Assembly: GCF_964340395.1 (NCBI RefSeq)
Contig: NC_135569.1
Location: 12,513,019-12,577,018, forward strand
From: Glandiceps talaboti
Taxonomy: Eukaryota; Hemichordata; Enteropneusta; Spengelidae
Reading direction: 5' to 3'
DNA length: 64,000 nucleotides
In this document: piece by piece, positions 30,031-41,693 of the stretch
Layout of the letters: each line of letters starts with the position of its first letter
Numbering within the stretch: the first letter of the stretch is position 1
Program-made: the position numbers and the translations under genes
Notes under the pieces: generated by a model
Databases searched by the model: none
Seen by the model: the letters and a program-made list of their open reading frames with translations, nothing else
What the model was told of the DNA's origin: nothing

Positions 30031-30540
30031 TTCAGGTAAACCAACGGGCATAAAGCCCCTTGACAGGCACCTTTAAAAACAAATAAGGAAAAACATTTCG
30101 TAGTATGAATATTTTTGCATTCCGGTTTGTTTCTTTTTATTGCCACTGGTATTATAGTTATCATGTTGCGCATCAAGTCGATTTTACGTTATATTTTATG
30201 ATTTCACAGAACGATAAGCATATTAATCTGCGATCACTGATTGCTGTCATGATCGTAAAGTGTCGTGTGGTGAGAGAATAGTGTATAGCCGTGATTAGCG
30301 ATAATGTCTTGGTCAGTGTGAACTTTGATATTTGAGGAAGAAGACGTCATATAGTGGCAAAAGGAATGTTAATAGGTGTTTTATTTTATGTGATGACGTT
30401 TTTTATTATGCATCGTGAATTGTTCATGGTTTTCCTGTTATTCCTTGTTGTATAATGTGATTGGATTGCCTATGTCTGGTGTCATTTTAGGTTTAATACA
30501 TTTTTGAACTGATGTCGACGTCACTGTTGTTGCTGTTGTT

Positions 30541-30571
<31 letters not shown>

Positions 30572-33500
30572 TTGTTGTTGTTGTTGTATCAGCTGTTTAG
30601 TTCAAATTTGTGGTTTTGCCATTAATTTGTGAGCCTATGTTGTATCACTGTAGTCACTGTCATTTCTGGGTTGTTGTTGTTGTTGTTGTTGTTGTTGTGG
30701 TGGTGGTGGTGGTGGTGGTGGTGGTGTTAATATTATTGTTTTCCTTGTTAAGTTTCTTATTTTGTTCTTTTTAGTAATATAAAAGTGAGCCATATTGTTG
30801 TAGTGTCATTTTGTGTCTAATTCTGTTCTTTTCACTAAAAGGACAAACTACTCGAACCATTGGAAATCTTATCGCGAACCTTTCACTGACGAATTAAACG
30901 ATGAACCACTCATTCAACAGTTAAGGAAAAAAATACCATGTACTGTGATCATGATTACTTGCAAGACATTGAGCTAGTATTTACAGGGTGACCATTTGTC
31001 GATGTGATTGAATATAGGCTATTACTGTTTGACAGTGCGATAGATTATCTATTTTACCTCTCTTATTCCCTTGCCAGGTAAATCAGCACATTACTTCCTT
31101 CTGTCTACTTCAAAGTAACTAATATAAAACTAACGATATCAATGTCATCGCCTAGTCAAATATTGAAATGATTACAGATGTATGTAGTCCAACATTTAAT
31201 AGAAGGTATTGCTGTATGGTTTTCTAATAATTACATCAAAGACGGGTTAACTAGATCTGCGATTTCCATTCTCTGTAGTCGCGACAGTCTGGACAGGAGC
31301 ACGCGGATCAAACATATTTACATTTGTGAAAAGAGAAGGACAGAAATGTGTGAAATGTTTGAGAAGATAGCTTACCTTGTGTCATCTTTCTGCTAGTGTT
31401 TGCTGAGATTATCAACGAGCTTAGCCTGACAAAGCATGTCTATACACTGTCATTGTCGAAATGATAATCATCAAACAGACCTCCAGGCGCTTCATAGATG
31501 CTTCGCTATAACGAGCTCCCGTGGTATGACTCAACTTTGAAAAAAAACCAGATAAATGAATTGAAACCAACTCGCATGCGCTAAGCCACTAGAAGATGTA
31601 TATACTTGAATGAAAACTGGGAAGAAGATGGAGCGTGAAATGTGACTTCCTCGTAAATGGGAATTAAGAAAATCCTGTCCAAGCATGGTTTGTCACGCTG
31701 CATTAGATGGAACCATTAGTACGTTATGTATGTCATAACGTTAGGGTTGATCTTTAATGCTGATCGCTTTTAGCGATGTATGTGAATGTTAGCTGAAGTG
31801 ACAAGCTACATTAACGTCACATTAACTTGTATTGGGTTTCTTGTTTGGAAAGTAGTTTACCAATTGCTAATACCTATACTCCATTTCGCTATAAACCTGT
31901 GTTTTTAAGCGTATGTCATAAACCAGTGATTTATAATAGCGTAGCTCGACGGGTGTATTTTCATGACTTGTTTGGAGAGACTTTTAACGTTAGGAATGAT
32001 TGTGGTGACGGACGTACTCTTATATTAACGCATTATGTGTTTGCTAGACGAATTATAACACAACTACACTACAACGTCACTTCCTGTGATAACAATGTCT
32101 AATTTACTGTTAAGATCACGAAAATGTGTTTGTATATGCTACTTCGCCAATAACAACCCTATAATATTGTGTCTACCGTCACCGTATCCTAGTAACAACT
32201 ACGAGTAGGAGAAAACATGATAATTAAAGCTGTAAAACTGTGTTTGAATGACCACAAATTTTAGCAGTTTGATAACGGGTATTTTAATTTTATTTTAGGA
32301 TCAGACCATCCATTCATCTATTTTGGGTTTCGTGCATTTAAATTTCGAATTACTATATATGACGTTGTCCAAATTGTCGAAAATTGGGGAAGGTAGTGAA
32401 ACTCATTATTAAAGAAATACAAAGCAAATATAACACTTTGTTCTCGATTTGTTTTCCATAAGCTTGATTTGTAGCATTCGTTAGACGTGAGCAACGCAAA
32501 AATAGACAATAGCATTTTCAGCTATCAGCAGCAGCAGCATCATACATGAAGGAGTTTGTATCCATGGATTACACAGTCATTGAATGCAAGGGATTTAACC
32601 AACAATATCAAAGCTGGTATTTTCAAATTTAAACTAATAATATCATTATCCCATACGTATCACGATGCACAAATGTCGTGATCACGATATACACTAAAGT
32701 AGTATTTGTAGGAAAAATATCCCAGTTCATATTGCATTATATTGGGTTAATGCTTTGCTAAATAAGTTAAGATTGCCATTGGTTGAGTAATAATACATGT
32801 GGCGCAGCTGTTTTCGTGATATCATTAAAAGGCAGTTACGACAATTTTCTTCAACTAAAATGTTCTTTCCTCTTCTTAATGTTGGAAACGATATTAAATG
32901 CATAGATTAACTTCTGTTTAATGCAGCCAAATAAACATTTAAAACCAATTGATGTATTTCGGAGACGCTTAGCGTTTTCTCTTTATTCAATTATATAGTA
33001 TCCGATCTCTTTCCCTGAACTATAATTCATATGAGTTGTAGGTACCTGGATTGTACATTAATGAATGATTTGATCAAATATTAAACTTTGGCAACCAGAC
33101 ATAACTTAATCATATATTTTGAATGTTTTTGTTAATCTCCTACTCAAAATTAAATTCTTCAATCGAGCATAGTTTTTTTCTCCTAGTCTGAGATTATCAA
33201 TTGCAAATCATGCCAAAAACATCTCCAATAATACTAAACAATAAACCTCCTCCAGCCATTATCATTACTTCTGTGTCTACTTCCAATTATCAATAACTAC
33301 ACATATTGAATAATTTATCTTCGATGATTGTTATGTTGTCAAATTGCATCATTTCTAAGAATTCAACATATAATTAAATGCATTTTTAATAGTTCCCATA
33401 ATATAAGATTACATATATCAAAAAAGCTGATTAAGATGTGCACCGGTTGTTGTTCCGAGGAACAGCTCTTTCCATACTGTAAATCGTTGACAATTTGAGG

Positions 33501-33750
33501 CCGGGACTGGAGGGTACAGCTTGATATAACAGCGCCATCTTTAGGATTACCTGTGACTGCCTGTAACTACCTGTACCATTCGTGTAGCAATTTTTGATAT
33601 CATATCGAAGTTTCCTTTCTGTAAACTGTCGGATTTTGATCGTATTTACGCACACAGACTGTACTGTATGTACACATTCAAGTTGACATTGCTGTACAGT
33701 CGGAGTACCACTTTTTACTGATAAATACCAAACGTTCTTCTAATTTACTT
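29606..33750. other. Gene-free stretch with microsatellites
   Basis: No exon is supported. Tracts are (TTTA)n at 30000-30031, (GTT)n at 30520-30590, and (GTT)n running into (GGT)n at 30671-30726. Confidence 0.55.
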
Positions 33751-33869
33751 GTCTACGGCCATACTACGCAGAATAAAACCGGTTCTCGTCCGATCACCGA
33801 AGTGAAGCTGCGTCGGCCGTGGTTAGTACTTGGATGGGAGACCGCCTGGGAATACCACGTGCTGTAGCC
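33751..33869 (+). rRNA. 5S ribosomal RNA gene
   Basis: The 119-base transcript begins GTCTACGGCCATAC and ends GTGCTGTAGCC, followed by a T-rich Pol III terminator from 33871. The internal promoter is present: an A-box/IE region near AGTGAAGCTGCGTCGG and a perfect box C (TTAGTACTTGGATGGGAGAC). Compared with the vertebrate 5S I know, helix II reads ACGCAG/CTGCGT, the inner stem reads CGTGG/CCACG, and helix III reads CGGT/ACCG. All three pair fully, so differences from vertebrate 5S are compensated. One mismatch lies in the terminal helix. A single dispersed copy with intact pairing argues for a functional or recently functional gene. Confidence 0.9.
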
Positions 33870-34066
33870 TTTTTTATTATTTTTTTTATCTTTTCATTCA
33901 GGTTACCCATCATTCACCTCACTATTTCAGAGTGCATTGTCTCCTATAACAGTTGTCCTATAACAGCCTTGTCGCTGTAATGTAGGACTCAACACTAGTG
34001 AGTAATTTACATAATCAATCATTTGCAGTAAAATAGGCTACTTATTAAGTGGGCATGAATTTTTTT

Positions 34067-34086
34067 GAGAGGGGGGGGGGGGGGGC
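34067..34086. repeat. Poly-G tract
   Basis: A run of about 18 G between two T-rich segments and followed by a C-rich stretch, reminiscent of the block at 20956-21218. Confidence 0.8.
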
Positions 34087-34556
34087 AAAAAAGTTTTTTG
34101 ACCAAAATAATTCTCCCCTCCCCTGCCATAAATTCTGATCCCAGTCTAAGCCATGTGCATATCCTAAACGATACAACTTTTAGCGCTCTCTTCAACAACA
34201 TGAAAGTTTGTATCAAACCTCTTTGCAAATGTACCACCATCAAATCATTGTCGCCAAACTCAACTTTCGCAGAAGTAGATATGTACAATGTTTCGGCTGG
34301 AGGTTTCGGAGCATGTTTCCAAAGCTACGTTTTTATGATGTACATGTAGAAACTAAATTGGATATACACAGTGTCATGTCTTTTCGAGAAGGTGTGAAGG
34401 AATAACAAGACATTCAGTTTACATCTGGTGATATATAATTGGTATATTTTTACCATAATATCGGGTTGATACATTATCACTTGTATATCATGCTTTCAGA
34501 ATCATTCTATAATAACTCCAGTCATGAGTATTTATCCCCTTATTTATTCATTTCAA

Positions 34557-34945
34557 GATACCATACCATACCACATCACATCGCCTAACATCACATCACA
34601 CCACACCACAAGTCACCATACAACAAACACATCACACCGCACATCACACCACACCACATCACACTGCAAGGCACCATACAACAATACATCACATCACATG
34701 GCATTACACCACACACACCACGCACAAGACACCATATAACAACACATCACATTACACCATACCACACCACAAGACACCATACAACAACATATCACATCAC
34801 ATCACACCACACAACTTCATATCACATCACATCACATCACATCACATCACAACATATCACATCACATCACATCATATCACATCACAACATACATATCACA
34901 ACACATCACATTACATCACACCACATCACATCAAACAGTATGACA
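34557..34945. repeat. ACATC/ACACC pentanucleotide array
   Basis: About 390 bases of imperfect CACAT, CACAC and CATAC units. It abuts the A-rich tail of the LINE at 34962, suggesting that the LINE inserted at its edge or that the array grew from that end. Confidence 0.93.
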
Positions 34946-34961
34946 TCACAAAACAATGAGT

Positions 34962-37205
34962 CTTTTTTTATTATTATTTATTTATAAACGGCAATGCATC
35001 CATTAAATGGCTTTTCATGCAAATGCAAGATAAACAAATACAATACAGATTTAAAATACAAATATACATAACAGACACAAATTTAAGCACTGTACAATAA
35101 TGACCATCTTGAGGAAAGAGTACAAAGGGCATTAAATTTATGAACTATTTGCAGCGATGGATGCCCTGTATCTGAAGGAACGAGAGTGGGCTTTCGGAAT
35201 GTGGAATTTGGTCCTTGTATTGTATTGATGAAACGTATCATTGGTTGAAATAAGTTCAGAAAGGTACGATGGTACTTTGTTAATAATACATTTTTTGACA
35301 AGTTTATTGAAGTTGTGGTTATGTCGCTCTTGAATGGTTGGCCAATCAAGTCTAAGTCTGGCGGTAGTGACATGTTCAGACTTCTTTAGCCCACATTGGA
35401 TGCGGACAGCGAAATTGATTATACGTTGCAAGCTGCATTTTAATGTGATACTACAGTTTGAATAAACAGTGTCACAGTAGTCCAGGAGTGAGAAAACTGT
35501 AGCTGTGATGATATTCTTGCGAATTTTTTCAGGAATACAACGTCTTGCTCTAGCCAGGGTAATAAGTCGATAACCACAAGCTCGACGGAGGTAGGCTATA
35601 TGGTTTGACCATTTGAGTTCAGGGTCAAGTCTAAGACCCAAACAAGTCGCACTGGTGGTTGCCTGAATAACATGATCGCGAGTAGAGAGGGTTTTAATGT
35701 GATCTGGTATTTTCTGCAATTGTTGACGAGTGCCAAGTAACATGAATTGGTATTTAGAAATGTTGGGTTTGAGAGAGTTGGAGTGAAACCATGTTGTGAG
35801 ATTGTTGATTTCGTCGATCAACTCATCGTGTAAGGCATCTAAGTTGGAGATAGGAGCTGCTTTTAAGATGTTGATATCGTCAGCATAGCCGTACATTGGT
35901 GTATTAGATTGGAGCCAGAGTGGAAGGTCGTTGATATAGAGGGAGAATAGAAGTGGGCCGCAGACGCTTCCTTGAGGTACCCCGGTTTTAACAGGAATGT
36001 GATTTGAAGTGTAAGAATCAAGTTTAACACATTGAGTGCGATCAGTCAGGTAGTTTTTAAACCATGATATGGTAGTGGGGTGGATGTTATAGCGTTGAAG
36101 TTTTTGAAGAAGAATAGCATGATTCACAGAGTCAAATGCTTTTGATAAATCCAGCATTAGAAGACACGAGATTTTCTTAGTATACATGTTGACAAGAATG
36201 TCATCAGTTACACGTTGCAACAGGGTTGCTGTAGAATGTTTTGGTCGAAAACCTGAGAAGGTTGAGTGAAGAACATTATTTCTTTCGAAAAAGGAGCTAA
36301 GTTGCTTGCAGACTAGACGTTCCATGACTTTTGATAAGGTGGGCAGTAATGAGATGGGACGATAGTTACAAATGTCTTGTTTGTCTTTCTTACCCTTCTT
36401 GAAGATGGGGACAATTGTAGCCTTTTTCCACTGTGTGGGCATAATGCCTTGGGTTATGGACATATTGAAAATACGAGTTAATGACGGAACAATCGCTGGC
36501 ATAGAAAGTTTGATCAGGCGCGAGTCAATGTCATCAGTGGAAGATGATTTATTTGATGGCAGTGAGGATAATTCCGAATTTACATCCTCTTCAGAGACAG
36601 TCGAAAGTTGGAATTGAGAGCCAGGTGTTGGTATGTGATCTATCAAGGGGTCTGTCGGTTGAAGTTCATCCTGAACAAGCACACCAACATTAGCAAAGTA
36701 GTTGTTAAAGTTATTTGCGAGAGGGATGGCATTGTCGTGGACAGGGAGAGTCTTATCTGATGGTTTAAGAAGTTCATTCACCTTCTTCCAAACTTTGTGG
36801 CTATTGTTAATATTTTCAGATAGCAGTTCTTTGTAATAACGGCATTTGGCAAACTCAATCTCCTTCTTTACAAGGTTACGAAGTTTTATATATTCGCACC
36901 AGTAAACATGAAGACGAGTGCGGTGGTGCATTTTACGAACCCAGTCGCGAAATCGCATTTTTTTCTTGATGGATGTAGTTATCCAGGGATTGGCTTTCGG
37001 ACGAATGCGTACTTTAGTTATTGGAGCATGAGAGTCGAGAACTTTGTAATACAGGGAAGTCCAAGTGTTTAATGCTTCGTTTACTTCACTGCAATGATCA
37101 ATGTTCTCCCAGGGTACACGCTGGAGGTCATTTAAGAGTTTAGTCTTTAGGTAGAAGTTTAGTCTTTAGGTAGAAGTCTTTATTTAAGAGTTTAGTCTTT
37201 AGGTA
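34962..37205 (-). mobile_element. LINE (CR1/jockey group), 5'-truncated, long open reverse transcriptase frame
   Basis: The minus strand carries an uninterrupted frame. It is annotated from an internal Met at 36958 to a TAA at 35138 (606 residues), and it stays open upstream to about 37150, where it reads the end of the endonuclease domain (SHAPITKVRIRPKANPWI). Reverse transcriptase blocks are intact: NYRPISLLPTLSK, LMLDLSKAFDSVNHA, TGVPQGSVCGPLLFSLYIN and the catalytic YADD. The thumb and C-terminal region follow (CLGLRLDPELKWSNHI, SLLDYCDTVYSN). The short 3' end finishes in an A/T-rich tail (34962-34985). Most of the endonuclease and everything upstream is missing, so the copy cannot be autonomous. 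The absence of stops over more than 600 codons implies a young insertion. Confidence 0.92.
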
Positions 37206-37208
37206 GAA
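37142..37208. repeat. Short tandem duplications at the LINE 5' breakpoint
   Basis: The 18-base unit TTTAGTCTTTAGGTAGAA occurs three times (37139-37208), twice adjacent and once after a 16-base interruption containing GTCTTTATTTAAGA. It sits exactly where LINE homology stops. Confidence 0.8.
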
Positions 37209-39180
37209 GAAACATGGCAATTATGCATTTAGTCAATTATTTGATTGAATAATTGGAACTTTACCAAAGCAAGGAACAGCTAATATTATATTTCATAAAC
37301 CCACCAAAAGGGAAGTTCAGTTGCTTAAATTTTGATTTCTGAAATAACCAACCTTCAAACAAACAAACAGACAAACAGACAGACAGACATATAGACTATA
37401 ACAAAGTCCTTTTCGTCTACAACAATATATTTATTGACCTGACTGGAACTGCAGACATTTGAAACAATACAATATTAGCTATTATATAAACAGAATTCAA
37501 AACAGAAACATAGTTGAAAGTTGTAAATAAATATTTTAAAACATGAGAAGTAACATACAGTAAATGTAACCTTCTAAAAATATTTTAAGTAAATACATAT
37601 ATAGTTATATTTGCTGCCAGTTCAAAAACATTCATTTATGAATATAGCGATCACAGTATAATATCACTTGGAAGTTAGTTACTTGTGTGGAAAAAGCTGC
37701 CTATCCTCACCCTTGTCCTAACCCTGGCAACAGGTTCCTATGATGAGAAGTAATTAACTATTCAAAAGTGGATGGACACAAGTATTTAGGCAGATAAACA
37801 TAGTTGATAAGAATTCCATCTGAAATCATTACTGGTACAGCAGTGACTAGAGTCTAAAAAAATAATTAAAACCATGTGTGGGTTTTGGCAAGCTTTAGCC
37901 CTTCCGGGAGGTGGGAAAGCACCATACAGGACTTTAATTGTAGATTTTGGACACAAAACACAATAAGAATGAGTCGATATGAGGTTCTTATCTGTTGCAT
38001 GTTTGTATGTGAAAACACTTGTCAATGCCCCTTTCTCTACCTTGATTAATTCTCATTGTAACCAATTTTCCATTCTAAGCATTTGAGGTATCTTGAATGT
38101 GGATCAATTTGTCTACCAATGAAGTTGACAATGGGTTGTTGGTGACTTACAGACCTTGTGCAACTGTGGTTGGGGTTCTCAAGCGCTGGTCTCTGTTTGC
38201 TTAGTTTGCAACATTTACAACATGTACTGCTGCATGAGGATGCACAAGCGAAAGTGATACTACAATCTTTGGAACAGAATAGGCCTTTCCAAAAATTTGC
38301 CATAGTGGTGCTCTACTTCCTGTCTGTGTGTACCTTGGGGGTATACATGGTATAGGTTCCTAGATGTCTGCACAATGCGAAAAACATCCCTGATTTACAC
38401 TTCTGTAGAATACAAGGAACAAAGCTCTTAAGATACAGTACTATGAGGTGATGATGCCCCCAATTTGAGCGAGGGCACTGTATTCTCAATTTCCTGTTTG
38501 CAGTCTGCAATGGCTTATTCACATGTCGCATCGAAGACTTACAAGCAAACTGGGCTTATACTAAAGTGTGCCCTCTATCTGTCAATATATCCAGATATTC
38601 TGGAATAATGTATATATGAGACCGCTGTGAAAAACTATATAAATATACATGACTATTGAAAGAGATCCAAAAATGAACATTTTTAATACAACACCAATTT
38701 CTTTTACAATGTCTTACCAGTTTAAATTCTACCTGTCTATGTCACTGGACATTGACTACGCTACACCTGTTCTAACCATGAAGGTAGAGTATTCAGTGTT
38801 CCAGTGACATAGACAATGCTGCTACCATTTATAAATTATAGCAATCTCCATTATATATTATTATATATAATAGTTATAAAATTATAATTTTTACATTAAT
38901 TGCAGTATTTTATATATCAATTTATTTCCAAATTGTACATACATGTAAAACTTGAAGATAAAGGGTTTTGTTTATTGCTGCTAAAATCAGACATTCTCTT
39001 GTCTGTATATAATAGTTTGTAAAAGTTGTTAGTGGATTTTCAATCTCTGTAATGGATACAGCTCTGGTGAGCACAAAGTATTATATAGAATTATCATCTC
39101 ACTTTGCTATGTTGTTTGTCTTGAGTACTTTTTTTCAGGAATGTATAATCTAAGAGTAAATATGGATTGCATAAGTAGCC
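37209..39180. other. Gene-free stretch
   Basis: No exon is supported. A Cys-rich minus-strand frame at 38046-38303 has no recognised family. An inverted repeat of about 16 bases (TGTCTATGTCACTGGA and its complement) lies at 38731-38747 and 38799-38815, separated by about 50 bases. Confidence 0.5.
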
Positions 39181-39183
39181 TCA

Positions 39184-40120
39184 ATTGTCAAACTTCCTGT
39201 AATACTTAAATAATAAGTGATATCTTTCCGGCTCCAAAGAAAATTTGTACTCACGATACAAAGACAACTTATCAAGGGAACACACTTCACTGTACCATTG
39301 GGAAAACAAAACCTTTCTGAATTTCTCGACAAATATAAACAAAAACTTATCAACATTTCTCACTGTTTGAGATTCCCAAAACTCATGTAGATTACAAGTA
39401 AATAAAAGGTTCTTTATGTCATTTACCCAAGTTTTCCTGGCTCTTTCCCCGGATTCTTCAATAATGTATAACATATTGTAACATTTCTTCGGATATCTAT
39501 ATGATGGCATGTTCAAAATTTTAGCCCAATATTTCATACAACGCTTGGCAGTATACAAGAAAACTGGGTAACGACCGCATTCGCCTAATACTGTTACATT
39601 TGGTACATTAGTGGAAACTCCTAGAAATGTACGACAGGCTAGGTATTGAATTCTCTCAATGCATTCATGCCTCTGAAATCTGATACTTACGGTCAATCAA
39701 CATTTCTAGTCATAGGCAAATGCTTGCTAGGTTTCGCTGTTCGTCACATTTCCTGCGCATAGAGACAGACAGAAAACACGGCATTGAAAGAAACCAGAGA
39801 ATATGTTTATTGTGCGATTCAAATGAAGTCGAAGACGAATATCATTTTTTATTAGTATGTTCATTTTTCAATCATTATAGGGAAAAATATATTTCTAGAT
39901 TTTACTTTGATCCTCCGTCTGTACAGAACTTTGTCGATTTACTTTCTTCTAACAATGTAGATACACTACAACGTCTCGCAGTATTCTTATTTCATGCCAT
40001 GAAACTACATAAAGAAGTTAACAGTGTTATGTAACAGTTTCATTGCCTTTTCAATACTGCTTTACTGTAATATTGGTATATTGTATCTTTGGGCCGATGG
40101 CCTCTGAATACGGAATAAAT
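39184..40120 (+). mobile_element. LINE 3' end with internal inversion (twin-primed)
   Basis: Two halves of one LINE ORF2 C-terminus lie head to head. The left half reads on the minus strand (39696 to 39181): YLACRTFLGVSTNVPNV, GECGRYPVFLYTAKRCMKYW, then the run ending in EPERYHLLFKYYRKF. The right half reads on the plus strand (39720 to 40034): LARFRCSSHFLRIE, then a Cys/His motif CLLCDSNEVEDEYHFLLVC, then the usual end. In intact elements these segments are contiguous on one strand. The 3' UTR (GGGCCGATGGCCTC, then CGGAATAAATA) follows the plus-strand half. The polarity (inverted 5' part, normal 3' part and tail) is that produced by twin priming during target-primed reverse transcription. 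Reverse transcriptase is missing, so the copy is dead on arrival. Confidence 0.85.
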
Positions 40121-40789
40121 AGACCACTTATATATAAGTGATATCAAAGAGTGAGATACAGATGGATAGAGAACTTTACTGCCCATTTCATGTCACTGTT
40201 CACTTGCTCTGTTTGATGCAACCATGCTGAAACCAGTAAGAAACTGCACATGCTACACTTTATATGTAGCAAGATTGAATGAATACAGTTTCTTGTGACA
40301 TGTTGCCTAAATGGAATGACCTACATGGTTTTACTTTCTCAACCAGTTAAAAATTCCTTTCAGTTTTGCTTAAAATAATTTTCAACACCTTGAGTTGTTT
40401 TAAGCATATTCTGATAACTGCTCATGCACTGCCATGTCATGTTAGCTGTCACTTTTTCTGCACCTAGGCCTTCTTATGATACTTCTTTTGAAAATAACTG
40501 CACGATGGGTAACCAGAATATGACGTATTAGAAGGATTGAACCATTCCTAGTATAAGATAGATAAATTTTCCACTAGGCTAAAATTGACAAAACTGGTGA
40601 AAAATTACAACTATTTGAACTTGAAAGTGGCACAAGCTGAATTTATAAGCTTTTCACTCATGAAAATCTTCCATAAAATCTCGATCGGATTGTTCTAGTG
40701 TAATAAATGTTAATGTCAATGCATGCAGTATATGACATTACAACTGTCACAGTGGTATTGTTAGACTAATGTTGATTTGATAGTTTGAT

Positions 40790-40990
40790 TTCCTTTACAA
40801 TTTTCATCCTTATAATAAACTATGTCATTGGATTATTTCTAAGTTATATGTTAATACAAGGTTTGATTTCAGTCAACTGAAAGTGAAGGTTAAATATACT
40901 TCTGTCAGTAGAATACGCTGAATACCTGTTAAATATGCAGGAAAAAATATACCCCAAACTTATGAACTCAGCTTGTGTCCTTTTAAGTTT
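40790..40990 (+). repeat. Dispersed repeat family R3, copy 2
   Basis: Homologous in the same orientation to 29,395-29,605 (see that entry for the shared landmarks). Class unknown. Confidence 0.7.
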
Positions 40991-41280
40991 AATATCACTT
41001 ACTGTACTGACGAACTTCTCAATACTGGGTGAAAATTAAAAGATATAATTAATGGACCAAAAGAAATTGGACCTGTCAAAAATACAATGACCCTGTTGGA
41101 TAAGTTCACACCCTGCAATCAACTGCTTTTAATCCCGAATATAAATACATTTATAAACTGTAAAGATATAAAATGTATAATTGCTGGTAATATAACATAA
41201 CATTTTTTCTTTGCTCTGGTATCCCATTCTGTAGTATTTCCAAACTTTTTAGCAAACCACAGTTTAACATCGGATGTCAT

Positions 41281-41540
41281 TTACTGTATATTACCAGCTT
41301 GTACACCATTACTACCAACCACTTCATCTTTCTTCACTGGCTTAGTTTTCTCTTCACTTTTCATCTCTTTTTCACGGTTTCTCTGAGCTTTTCTGTACTC
41401 GTATCGTAATCTTCCTTCCTCAAATCTACGCTTTTCTCCAGCACTGTGCACCTGAGGAATAACATAGTAAGTGAATCATTACAACAAGTCTTCGTAGGAG
41501 ACAGCTCCCCCTCAAATGCCTTACTTGTGTGTGACTAACA

Positions 41541-41612
<72 letters not shown>

Positions 41613-41659
41613 GAGGGAGGGAGGGAAGGAGGGGGGGGGGAGGGAGGGATGGATGGAGG

Positions 41660-41693
<34 letters not shown>

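Noticed and set aside
38046-38303. Cys-rich minus-strand frame of 85 residues
   Set aside because: Cysteine spacing fits no domain I know, and no convincing splice acceptor or promoter precedes it.
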